NCBI GenBank assembly: GCA_037893225.1
Contig: JAZGUH010000726.1
Location: 525,001 to 589,000, forward strand
From: Hippasteria phrygiana
Taxonomy: Eukaryota; Echinodermata; Asteroidea; Valvatida; Goniasteridae
Direction of reading: 5' to 3'
Length of the DNA: 64,000 nucleotides
Part shown: positions 32,523-40,742 of the stretch, one piece after another
Position numbering within the stretch: the first letter of the stretch is position 1
Layout of the letters: each line of letters opens with the position of its first letter
Made by a program: the position numbers and the translations under genes
The notes under the pieces: generated by a model
The model's input: only the letters and a program-made list of their open reading frames with translations
Told to the model about the DNA's origin: nothing
The model's database searches: none

Positions 32523-33345
32523 GATGGAAAACCCACCGCCGATTTTGAAGAGGAATATCTTAAGGTTAGAAATAAAACAAATTTTCCTGTTTTTACTCTT
32601 AAAGAAAATAAATGTTTTGACCTTAAAAACTGTTTGTTTGATAAACCAACAATGACCGACGAAAACGATCCTTATAAAGAAATCTTTAAATATTTAGACA
32701 TTTTTTATAAAAAAATAATAAAACTAACCTATTCAAAAGAATATATTGAAAATATGAATGACTTAAGGTTAAATCATCCTAAGGCTTTTAGTCTTTTTCT
32801 TAGTTATAAACACGAACAAGAGAATCCTTTTTTCTGTTTTCTGAGATTAGGGGAGAAATACCCCTATAGAGATCGTGAATTTCGTTTCTATAACCATAGC
32901 AACGAACCAAAACCATCTAATGATGAACTTTTTTAGACCACTTATCAACTAAACCAATAATATACCAAGATATTAAAACATTAGATAAAAAGGCTATTAA
33001 TAAACATTATAAAAAGGTCAAAAATTGTGCAATTTACGACCGTTTTACACTAGCTGGTTATTCAGATGATGATATTATCGCTTATTTATATATAAATAAA
33101 GATTGTATATATCAATGTGGTGAATTAGCGATAGATCTTTTTAATGATTTAGAAAGCGCGGCATTGTATCATAATTATGCTTTTGGTCAATTTCAAAAAA
33201 ATCGACTTTATAAACAATATAATCAAATTACATATAATGTTTATATATTATATGCCGGTCGTATAATAATAAATAGATGCTCAGTGTGTAAACTACACAA
33301 CCGTGGGTGCGGCACCACACCGCGGTTTATACGTGTATATAATTA
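32523..33345 (+). pseudogene. Terminal gene of unknown function (frameshifted)
   Basis: The reading frame from about 32523 to 32936 encodes DEEYL-type acidic N-terminal sequence, then DPYKEIFKYLDIFYKKIIKL and HPKAFSLFLSYKHEQENPFF, and stops after NDELF at a T6 run. A different frame continues the protein to 33345 (YDRFTLAGYSDDDIIAYLYI, ESAALYHNYAFGQFQKN). The start codon at 32524 lies inside the terminal repeat and is followed by a frame change. Apparent length is about 270 residues, rich in Lys, Tyr and Ile. I do not recognise the protein. It is the outermost gene at the end opposite the polymerase and converges on the gene at 33460-34204. Confidence 0.6.
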
Positions 33346-33376
33346 ACTAATTAGAAAACACTAAACCAAAACCAAA

Positions 33377-33417
33377 AAAATAAGCCCACAACCCTCTATA
33401 GGTTGTGGGCTTATTTT
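33377..33417. terminator. Perfect hairpin between convergent genes
   Basis: A 17-bp perfect stem, AAAATAAGCCCACAACC paired with its complement, around a 7-base loop (CTCTATA). It lies in the 114-base gap between the stop codons of two convergent genes (33345 and 33460). The A-rich and T-rich flanks would suit a bidirectional transcription end. The role is inferred from position. Confidence 0.6.
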
Positions 33418-33459
33418 ACGTTAAACTTTATATTATAAACTTATACTTTACACTTTAAA

Positions 33460-34204
33460 CTATTCTTCGTACTCCTTACAGTCGTATACGTACGGAGCGC
33501 TGGGTCTAACCCGCAAACTCTCATAATTAGGCGGTAAATTATCATTACGTAAATTACTATCGTATTCATTAATTACTTCTATTTTAAAGCGGTAAGTTTT
33601 TCGATAAGATCTTTTTTCTTTCTCCATTCTCTCGTTCACTTTTTGTTCAACTTCATCTTCTATTTCTTTTTGATTTCTATCAGATTCTTCTCTCGCCTTT
33701 GTTTGAGTTCTTAGAGCTTCTTTCATCCCATTAAATTTTCTCAGTTCGTTATTGATAAATGAAAATTCTTCGTGGCTGATATCACCGTCGTCTATAGCTT
33801 GGGACACTAGTTCATTTATCGTATTCAATTTGGTTTCTGCCAATACTCTAATCTCGTCGTGTTTCTTGGCTTTACCCCTAAACTTTTTGCTAAAATATTT
33901 CAAGACTAAACTCACACCTACGCATCCTATAGCTATACCTTCTAACGCTACACCAATGGGTAAACTAATAACACCGACAACACCCGCGATTAATAGCGCC
34001 TGACGCAGCTCCAAAACATTCCGTCGCAGTCTCCGCGTTTGATAAACAAGTAGTAATTTTATTATACATTTTATAAATTTCTTCTCGCTTGTCTCTCTCT
34101 CGCGTTATCTCTTTTTGTACCTGCTCAATTTTATTTAACCTAAAGACTCTAGTATCGTACGTTTCAACCGGTAGGTCTGGTAAATTAGGATATATGGAGG
34201 CCAT
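33460..34204 (-). pseudogene. Membrane-associated element protein, one frameshift
   Basis: Two overlapping minus-strand frames make one product of about 245 residues. The N-terminal frame (34204-33965) starts MASIYPNLPDLPVETYDTRV, has a charged helix (RLNKIEQVQKEITRERDKRE) and reaches NAETATECFGAA. The second frame (from about 34010) continues with ALLIAGVVGVISLPIGVALE, a hydrophobic hairpin, then basic and coiled-coil segments and the C-terminal APYVYDCKEYEE. Similar proteins occur in invertebrate Polinton-like elements, as I recall; the function is unknown and a virion membrane or minor capsid role is a guess. The C-terminus contains one copy of the dispersed 23-bp motif (33471-33493). Confidence 0.65.
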
Positions 34205-34240
34205 TTCTAATAAAAGGACGACATTTTATTTTTAAACATT

Positions 34241-35820
34241 TTATTTGTAAACATTTTTTTGTACGTATACGAGAATCAAAGTCCCAACACCTGCCAATAG
34301 AGTCCACACATGATCGGCCAACCAACCCACGCTCTTACTCAATAAATTAAACAACCAACTAGCGATACTACCTAAAATACCAGGCAATGCAGCCAACAGT
34401 TTACCCCCGAGCTTTTTTAGTAAATTGGCTAAATTTGTAAATGACTACTTATCCAATCTTTCAAGTCTCCGCCGGGTTTAGGCGCCGGTGGAGTCGGAGA
34501 CGGAACCCCCACACCTCCCACACCGGCTACTATCGAACTCGCGATCGTACTTATGGCTAAACTAAACGCGGTTAGTATACTAACGACCGTTACACCCTCT
34601 TCTCGAAATAGAATTCTGATCTTTTCGGCTAACGAGATATCACCTCGTCGTATTTTATTAAACGTTTCTATTATTCTAACGATTTGACTTTTGAGCCCCT
34701 GTAAATTTATATGTGCGAGGCCTAATCTACTGGTTCTTTCAATATTGAGATTTGTTAATCTATCGTTTAATTCTTGCCTCTCTCTATCGCTGTGTGTTTC
34801 ATCGCGTTCCGCTTTGGTTTGTTTAATTTCATCATCTATAATTCTAAGTCGAGCTAAATTTAATTCGTAATTACCTTTGAGAGTTTCTAACGCTTTGTTT
34901 AAACCAGCAATTTCTCTCAAGTTGTTTAATCCTGTAATTTTTGTAATTACTCTTTCTCGTTCATCTGATGCTCTTTCTCGTTCAAACACTGCTATTTCTC
35001 GTTTATTTACTGCTCTTTTTTGTTCATCTACTGCTCTTTTTCGTTCATCTACTCTCTGTTTTTGTCCATCTAATGCTTTTACTCGTATATCTAATGTTTT
35101 TACTAATTCCTCCGATTTTTTTCTCGTATAACTAATTTTTTAATCGTTCATCTAATTCTCTTTTTTCTTTATCTAATGATTCACTAAATATATCTATTGC
35201 TGCTTCTAATCCAGTAAAATCAACATCTTGGCCCGTCAGACCTACTTCTTCTCTTAATACACCTACTGCTCTTTCTGCGATTTTGCTAACATTATTAATG
35301 GTTTCTAGAATATTAGTTGAATCAATATTTTCGGGTTGTATCTGACTTATTTCTTTATTCACCTCTTGTAAATAAGTCTTTTGGTAAACCCAAATCTTTT
35401 AAAAATGTATTAAAGTTTCCAGATGGGTGAACCTCATCAAATTTTTTTTAACGTGTCTATACCTACAAATACATCGCGTTTACGTTTATCATTTAACCTA
35501 ACACCATCAAAGTATCTGTTTTTACTGTCGACAGTAAAAAGTTCATGCCTAGGAAAATCTGGTCTTGAAACACCTTGGATTTCCCAATGATTATAAAACC
35601 TATTTGCCATTTCAGATTTTGGCAAATCATCATATCGACCCATAATATCACTCGCTTCTTTTACCGTTTGTGGGGGCGGAATTAAAAAACTAGTCTCATC
35701 ATCAGGTTGTCTGTCATATTCAAAATCAGCATCAGCATCTTTATCTTGTTGGCCTTCTTCTCCACCCACGGCCTTCATTTCGATAACTTCTCCTTCAGTC
35801 GTCACCGCTATACTTGTCAT
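34241..35820 (-). pseudogene. Long coiled-coil and membrane protein, several frameshifts
   Basis: Four minus-strand frames join into one product of about 520 residues. From the start at 35820: an acidic head (MTSIAVTTEGEVIEMKAVGG), a folded-looking part (SRPDFPRHELFTVDSKNRYF), a helical part (35362-35132), a coiled coil with internal repeats of about 7-14 residues (QRVDERKRAVDEQKRAVNKR), a long helix, a hydrophobic stretch (VSILTAFSLAISTIASSIVA), a proline-rich hinge (VPSPTPPAPKPGG) and an amphipathic or membrane C-terminus (AALPGILGSIASWLF and WLADHVWTLLAGVG). Frame changes fall at an A8 run near 35450, near 35130 and near 34440. The layout suits a fibre-like or minor capsid protein, which is inference. 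Confidence 0.6.
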
Positions 35821-35865
35821 AATTTTAATAAATGATTAACAATAAAATGTTACTTTATTTTCTAT

Positions 35866-36099
35866 TTACGCAGTATTTACTACATTTTGAGGAAGTATAC
35901 CTTGGCTCACTAACCAAGACTGTGTGGCTAGAGCGCCACCTATCGTAGCGGTAATTTTAACCGTATCTTCTACGTCTAATTTTCCTAGATCGGCAGGTTA
36001 TATTTTCAAAAGTGTTTTACTCAACATGGTATAACCTACGGTCAACGCAGCCAACACAGCACCGTGATAAAGAGTATTTGCGACGTTCTTAGTATGCAT
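35866..36099 (-). pseudogene. Small 77-residue hydrophobic protein, one stop codon
   Basis: The frame from ATG at 36099 reads MHTKNVANTLYHGAVLAALT, then VGYTMLSKTLLKI, a TAA stop, and continues ADLGKLDVEDTVKITATIGG and SWLVSQGILPQN to 35866. The ancient copy at 25775-25977 has Glu at the stop position, so the stop is a later change. The first 30 residues could span a membrane. Function unknown. Confidence 0.7.
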
Positions 36100-36145
36100 T
36101 TTAAAATATACAACTAGATTATTTTTTAACGTTTTTTAATTGTTT

Positions 36146-36433
36146 TTATTCCATTTCTAACAAATCTTCAATTGGATCCACGTTTGTTGGTGGTTGTGGA
36201 GTTTGCTCGGTAGGTGCTTCGATTTCATTAACTGCAACATTTTGTTTACTCCTTACAGTCGTAGACGTACTAAGTGCGAGATATCCGAGTCCTAAAATAG
36301 CTAAGCCTACTACCGCATACCCCCAGCTCGGAATACTCCTTACAGTCGTAGACGTACTCCCTATCGTAACTGTTTGCGTTTGGTTGGACGTTTCATCGTC
36401 TAGACTTTGCATCTTTTGTATTTGCTCTTTCAT
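36146..36433 (-). CDS. 95-residue single-pass membrane protein
   Basis: The product has a charged, Gln-rich N-terminus, one membrane segment (SWGYAVVGLAILGLGYLALS) and an acidic Pro-rich tail ending IEDLLEME. STTVRS occurs on both sides of the membrane segment, each encoded by a copy of the dispersed 23-bp motif (36248-36270 and 36335-36357). The ancient homologue at 25528-25743 lacks both. Upstream, the frame is open further (basic, Lys-rich), so the true start may be earlier than 36433. It follows the 229-residue gene by 76 bases on the same strand. Confidence 0.65.
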   Translation of the reverse strand: MKEQIQKMQSLDDETSNQTQTVTIGSTSTTVRSIPSWGYAVVGLAILGLGYLALSTSTTVRSKQNVAVNEIEAPTEQTPQPPTNVDPIEDLLEME

Positions 36434-36509
36434 CTTTTTGTTTCTTTCGGCTAGTTTTTTATCCTGCTCTACTCTTTTCTTTCTTTTTTAAGATTTAATT
36501 ACTCCGTTT

Positions 36510-37199
36510 TTAGCTGGAGGTTTTGTTACCCTCTCTATCGCTTGAGTCTCCTGATTTGGCTCTTGCGACGTTACTACTTGGTCTGCTTTCGTTTCTAGAT
36601 CCATCTTTTATAATAGAACTACTATTATTTGTAATATTATAATTATCTCTTTTCAAATGTTTAGTCGTAATTAACATAGCTACCAAAGGAGATAGATAAA
36701 GTCCGTAGTTGTAGTACACTTCGCAAAGTAAACTAGCCATACTGCTAGAAATAACTGGATCGTTTTCCAAGTCGTTGGTAAGAGATTCTTCAGAGTCTAA
36801 ACAAAGTTTACAACCAAACGGCGAAGCCAGGGGTAAAGTCATACCTAAAGCTTTTGAGTAAAGACTAAGCATGCAACTACCCAAACTAACGATCATTTCT
36901 TTACCTAGTTTAGCTTCGTAGTTTTTGTATAGTTTCTCTAGTTTAACGGAGTCTAAATTTTCGACTTCATTCACGGAGTATTCTTTACCCAGATATTTCT
37001 TCGAATCACCGGAAGCAACTACTCCTAAAAGTCTATTTTTGTGTTCTGGAACTCCGTTAGGAGTTTCTACGTCTACGACCGTAGGGAGTACTCGCGCAGC
37101 TATCGGTTGTTGAGACAACGAGCTTAGAGATTCTATCGAGTTGCTCATTTGCAAATAGTAAATATTTTTTTCTAACAAAACGTCTAGGTATTCTATCAT
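36510..37199 (-). CDS. 229-residue conserved element protein, function unknown
   Basis: Two starts are possible: 37199 (MIEYLDVLLEKN) and 37148 (MSNSIESLSSLSQQ). The second matches the start of the ancient copy at 24899 and is preferred. The core has RLLGVVASGDSKKYLGKEYS, LGKEMIVSLGSCMLSLYSKA and LLCEVYYNYGLYLSPLVAML, then a Ser/Asn/Asp-rich tail. A copy of the 23-bp motif in reversed orientation (37068-37090) encodes PTVVDV near the N-terminus and is missing from the ancient copy. I recall relatives in other invertebrate Polinton-like elements; no catalytic motif is visible. A structural role is likely given its place after the ATPase. Confidence 0.7.
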   Translation of the reverse strand: MIEYLDVLLEKNIYYLQMSNSIESLSSLSQQPIAARVLPTVVDVETPNGVPEHKNRLLGVVASGDSKKYLGKEYSVNEVENLDSVKLEKLYKNYEAKLGKEMIVSLGSCMLSLYSKALGMTLPLASPFGCKLCLDSEESLTNDLENDPVISSSMASLLCEVYYNYGLYLSPLVAMLITTKHLKRDNYNITNNSSSIIKDGSRNESRPSSNVARAKSGDSSDREGNKTSS

Positions 37200-37204
37200 A
37201 TTAT

Positions 37205-37365
37205 ATAATACCTAGATAATTTACGGGCTAGCTATACAGCTAGTTATCTAGCAAATTGCAGCTAGCTATCAACTAGCTATCAACTAGCTATACAACAAAT
37301 TACAGCTAGCTATCAACTAGCTATCAACTAGCTATACAACAAATTACAGCTAGCTATCTAGCGAG
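37205..37365. repeat. TAGCTAGTTGATAG / CTGTAATTTG tandem array
   Basis: Tandem units of about 21-33 bp built from CAACTAGCTAT and ACAAATTACAGCTAGC. The array occupies the gap between the ATPase and the 229-residue gene and overlaps the end of the ATPase. The mirror copy is at 63571-63720, and a degenerate older version is at 22244-22360 and 22880-22975. Confidence 0.9.
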
Positions 37366-37705
37366 CTCCCAGCAAACTGGAGGATCAGTTTTTATCAGCA
37401 ATTTACTATATGGCACGTCTCTTAAAATCTTTTTAATTTTCGATCTTTCTTCTAAAGGCACGGCGTCATTTTCATCTAGACATTGATTGAAACTACTTTT
37501 ATCTTTGCAATAAAACAACGCAACAAATGCGGTTTGAGCTCGATCATCCGTCATTACGCAATTATACTTTTGTGTCAACAACCAACAGTAGTGATTCAAA
37601 GTGATTCCTATACTCCGTTTCCAATAGATCTAAAATAAATTTAGTTTTACCAGAATTGGTTCTAGTACCGCATATTAAGGCGCAGTGAGGTGTCTTTGGA
37701 AACAT
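37354..37705 (-). pseudogene. A32-like packaging ATPase with internal deletion
   Basis: The product begins MFPKTPHCALICGTRTNSGK with a good Walker A (GTRTNSGKT), continues to about residue 34, then changes frame directly into the C-terminal part (HYCWLLTQKYNCVMTDDRAQ, ALFYCKDKSSFNQCLDENDA, YSKLLIKTDPPVCWELAR). The Walker B segment seen in the ancient copy at about 21880 is missing, with roughly a third of the protein. Family knowledge: this ATPase packages DNA into the capsid. The deletion is identical in the other arm (63224-63575). It cannot be active. Confidence 0.85.
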
Positions 37706-37724
37706 GTTAAAGTTTTTTAAGTTG

Positions 37725-39038
37725 TTAAACGTTTTCAATTATACCCTCGATTTTTAATAGTAAACGCTTATTAAATCTTCCATCTTCGATAACCAGTTGG
37801 CCATCCATCACCAAGAAAACGTAACATTTTACGGCCCCAGCTGTCTCGGCTTTTCTTTCTAAATAATTACTTATACCACCACCTACTTCTCCTATTCTCC
37901 TACCCGAACCGTGACTTTTATTATCATCGGTTACTCTCATATCTAACCAAAGCCCGTAACTATTTTTTAAGTAGGTGCCTATAAACATATCGTACAAACT
38001 CAAGTCTTTGGCCATACCGGCGCCAAAATCAGTGTGAGAGTCTCCAAAAAACTTGGTAATTTCATCCCAGTGTTGATAACGCATCATATAACCTTGACTG
38101 TACAATTGATTCGGTTTACCCTCAATCGTAACGTTTACTTTTTCGATTTTAGGATTATAGAAATGTTCGGGGGTTTTGTCAGTAGGATCTTTGAATAAAA
38201 GTAGTACGCCCTTGAGACTTCTAATCGATTGGTTAAGATTAATGTTCCAAGTTGTATCTGATTTGTCAAAGTCTCTAACGAGATATCTTTGAACTTGATC
38301 GAATAGAAAATGAGTCTTGCCTCGATATTGTTGTCTGATAGAGTCAGCCAATGTTTTACTAGTCACCACGTCAAATTCGAGAGACAACCCAGACATATTA
38401 TACTTGGCATCATCATCCGTAGAATCTACGACGTTTTTGTGATCGTTAAACGTAAGCTCGTACGTTAGTCTATCTTTGAGCGCCGATGGATGAAACGGAT
38501 GGTAATCTCTTAGTATTTCAAAATCTAGAGGAATGTAAAATCTATTTCCATAAGCATCCGCTATGGCTTTGTCTTTTCCTAGATCACCACTATCGGATGC
38601 GTCACTAGCCCCAATTCGGAGTTTTCCAATGTTGCCACCATCGCATATTCCTTGATATATATAGGATGCGTGTTTAGGTTTCCACAGATCTTTAAAAACG
38701 TTATATAAGTCTGCGTCGTACAGGTTAAATATCTCGCGACCCTCTAGGCATATTCTTATCTTTTTAATCAAATTTCGCCCCACGTTATAAAATAGAGTTC
38801 TTCCGTCGTCAGCGCTAGTGCCTTCAGACTCCAAGTCGATGTTGAATGCCAATCGAGTAGTACCGGGTACGACCACATCGTCTGGGCTCAACATTGGAAA
38901 TTTAACGATCAACGTTTGATTCGCGTCTATAGTACTAGGATTATGAGTAATGACTACCGATTGTCTCAAACCCTTAATCGCTCTAGGATTTTTTAAACGT
39001 CTGTGAGGATTCAGCTTACTTCCATAAATCGCGTTCAT
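37725..39038 (-). CDS. Putative major capsid protein (double jelly-roll type), 437 residues
   Basis: This is the longest intact viral-type frame in the window. It begins MNAIYGSKLNPHRRLKNPRA, has LAFNIDLESEG, RNLIKKIRICLEGREIFNLY, NRFYIPLDFEILRDYHPFHP, DRLTYELTFNDHKNVV, SDTTWNINLNQSIRSLKGVL and a C-terminal VKCYVFLVMDGQLVIEDGRF. Beta-strand-rich sequence, length, and the place between the ATPase and a divergent gene fit the hexon-like protein of Polinton/adintovirus elements; the fold is inferred, not seen. It shares a 136-bp intergenic region with the 127-residue gene. Homologues here are a copy split by a retrotransposon (51562-63204) and an ancient one (15786-16200 plus 21006-21600). The intact ORF among broken neighbours is notable. 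Confidence 0.75.
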   Translation of the reverse strand: MNAIYGSKLNPHRRLKNPRAIKGLRQSVVITHNPSTIDANQTLIVKFPMLSPDDVVVPGTTRLAFNIDLESEGTSADDGRTLFYNVGRNLIKKIRICLEGREIFNLYDADLYNVFKDLWKPKHASYIYQGICDGGNIGKLRIGASDASDSGDLGKDKAIADAYGNRFYIPLDFEILRDYHPFHPSALKDRLTYELTFNDHKNVVDSTDDDAKYNMSGLSLEFDVVTSKTLADSIRQQYRGKTHFLFDQVQRYLVRDFDKSDTTWNINLNQSIRSLKGVLLLFKDPTDKTPEHFYNPKIEKVNVTIEGKPNQLYSQGYMMRYQHWDEITKFFGDSHTDFGAGMAKDLSLYDMFIGTYLKNSYGLWLDMRVTDDNKSHGSGRRIGEVGGGISNYLERKAETAGAVKCYVFLVMDGQLVIEDGRFNKRLLLKIEGIIENV

Positions 39039-39174
39039 TTTATTTAAACTAAAAAAAAATTACGAACAGATTTTTTTTTTAATGTTTTTTTAATCGTTTT
39101 TTCGTTCGTTTAATAAAAGTAAAGTTTAAAATCATGGCGAGCGTTTTTATGATGGTGGAGCTATAGTAAATGCT
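39039..39174. promoter_or_regulatory. Divergent promoter region, capsid gene and 127-residue gene
   Basis: A 136-base AT-rich interval between two divergent starts, with long A and T runs. It is kept at 51426-51561 in copy 2. No certain TATA box or initiator is visible. Promoter function is inferred from gene layout. Confidence 0.45.
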
Positions 39175-39558
39175 TTGGCGTTTACAGGATCAAACTTTTT
39201 ATTTTCGAGTTTAGGAAGGTCTGGTGCCAACGCAGAGCGCAAGCGGCACAACTTGGCTTTAGAAAGATTAACCCAAGCGAGGAACGAATGGGAGAAACAA
39301 AGAACCAAGTATCTAGATTATCTCAACGATCGACTACGAAAGGAAGTAAAGGCCCAAAAAACATTTCAAAACATCGACGAAGCGTTGCGAGAATATAACG
39401 AAGTGATTGGCGAAGATACGCAATTACCCGTAGGTTTAATGCACGAACCTACATTGTCCGATTTTTATACACCCAGCGAACAACAAAAGAATGGTGAAAT
39501 TATATTCATATTCGGAGGTTCCGCCGTTTTTGGTTTTTTAATTTATAAATATATCTAA
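39175..39558 (+). CDS. 127-residue protein with C-terminal membrane anchor
   Basis: The product has MAFTGSNFLFSSLGRSGANA, a long charged helix (LALERLTQARNEWEKQRTKY, then LDYLNDRLRKEVKAQKTFQN) and a C-terminal membrane segment (IIFIFGGSAVFGFLIYKYI). The ancient copy shows about 10 more residues at the N-terminus, and these are out of frame here, so the young gene may start late or be damaged. It is read away from the capsid gene and towards the integrase. The function is unknown; the pattern suggests a membrane-anchored assembly factor or virion protein. Confidence 0.65.
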   Translation: MAFTGSNFLFSSLGRSGANAERKRHNLALERLTQARNEWEKQRTKYLDYLNDRLRKEVKAQKTFQNIDEALREYNEVIGEDTQLPVGLMHEPTLSDFYTPSEQQKNGEIIFIFGGSAVFGFLIYKYI

Positions 39559-39571
39559 ACGTTTAATTTAA

Positions 39572-40585
39572 AGATGGAAACAAAAATGCGAAACATATTT
39601 TACAGTCCTATAGAGGATATTGGAAAGGTGAAGGAGCCGTAACAAAATTATCATCGAAAGCCGGCGTATCGGGAACGGATGCTAGAAACTGGTTAAGAAA
39701 ATAAGCCTTGTGGCAAATCTATTTACCGGCTCCTAGTAATATTCCTAGACCAACGAATCTCAATAGATCGGTAGGATTACCCAGTGAAATGCATCAAGCT
39801 GATCTCCAATACCTACCCCACGATACACTTGGGAGAAAAATGTATAGATACGCGTTGACCGTAGTTGATGTGGCCACTCGATATAAAGAGGCTGAACCTT
39901 TAACTAATAAAACGAGCGGTCAAGTTGTCGAAGCTATAAATAGATTTACAAAAATGTCGTCGTTGTCGTGGCCTAAAATTATTAAAGTAGACCCCGGTAG
40001 AGAGTTTATGGCTGAATTTAGCGTTTTGATGAGATCTAAAAATGTAGTCGTGCAAAGAGGCGAGGTGGGTAATCACAGGGCCCAATCACAGGGCCCAAAC
40101 GATTTAATCGTACTTTGGCCGAAAGATTATTCGGTCACCAGTACGCTAAAAAAATGTTGGAACCCACCGAGCGTAGCAGGTTGTTGGTAAAACGATTACC
40201 CAAAGCCGTGGAAGCGTTAAACGACGAAGAAACTAGATTGATATCTACGATGAAAGGTAAACCCCTAACCACAAAACTAGCCATGTCGCAATTGGAAATA
40301 CGGCAACTTAGTTCAGAGGGGCTCAAGAGTCCAGAAAAACTTTTGAATGTAAACGACGAGATCGTCAGATACCTTTACGCCCCTGGAGAACCCGAAAAAG
40401 ACGTTAGAAGAAGAGCCACCGACCCCATCTGGAGCTTAGAAATGTACGTTATAGAAAAAAGAACGATCAACCCCGGACAACCGGCGTTGTACTATCTAAA
40501 AGACGGTCCTGGGAGATCGTTCGTTATGAAAGAATTAATGTTCGTTCCCTCAGATACCGAGTTACCACCCAATTCATCTAAATAA
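39572..40585 (+). pseudogene. Polinton-type integrase, catalytic Glu site lost
   Basis: The N-terminal part (39572-39700) gives HILQSYRGYWKGEGAVTKLS, then a stop within WLRK. The core from 39708 has MHQADLQYLPHD (first Asp), YRYALTVVDVATRYKEAEPL, and KVDPGREFMAEF (second Asp). Where the third acidic residue should lie there is a direct duplication of AATCACAGGGCCC (about 40070-40097) with a frame change; the C-terminal domain then runs to 40585 in another frame (RLFGHQYAKKMLEPTERSRL, GPGRSFVMKELMFVPSDTE). The family joins element DNA to the host genome. The same lesions occur at 50015-51030. Its end overlaps the end of the 39-residue gene by 12 bases. Confidence 0.85.
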
Positions 40586-40693
40586 AATATCATAAACTAG
40601 ATAAGATACCGCGGTAACGCTCACTAAACCAACGACTAAAGCCGTTTTTTCTTGTTCGTGAGGGTCAGGTTGTGACGTGGGTAACTTGCACAT
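40574..40693 (-). CDS. 39-residue membrane protein
   Basis: The start at 40693 gives MCKLPTSQPDPHEQEKTALV, followed by a single membrane segment (VVGLVSVTAVSYLVYDILF) and the stop at 40574. It is too short for most gene tracks but lies in a proper slot: after the polymerase on the same strand, with its end overlapping that of the convergent integrase. The mirror copy at 49907-50026 is identical as far as I can read. It is probably a real small viral-type gene; the role is unknown. Confidence 0.55.
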   Translation of the reverse strand: MCKLPTSQPDPHEQEKTALVVGLVSVTAVSYLVYDILFR

Positions 40694-40742
40694 GATTTAT
40701 ATATATTATTATTATTATTATTTATTATTTAAAAAAAAAATT

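Larger units (their letters stand above)
29832..32523 (+). repeat. Left terminal inverted repeat of copy 1, split by an insertion
   Basis: Two pieces, 29832-30283 and 32251-32523, together match the terminal repeat at 45168-45833. Shared blocks in order: TTCCGCCAAGAAC, the palindrome array, GCTGACTTTTTATTCGTGAT, TGCAAACGCGAGAAAAC, CTTCTGGTGAAATGATGGAA, GGGAGAGATCTGGTCCAC and CATCTATTATAAAGGATGG. It ends inside the start of the terminal gene. Confidence 0.85.

Noticed and set aside
32634..33345. Programmed frameshift at the T6 run near 32932
   Set aside because: The run is not in the phase of a classical slippery heptamer and the element is full of small frame changes, so decay is simpler.
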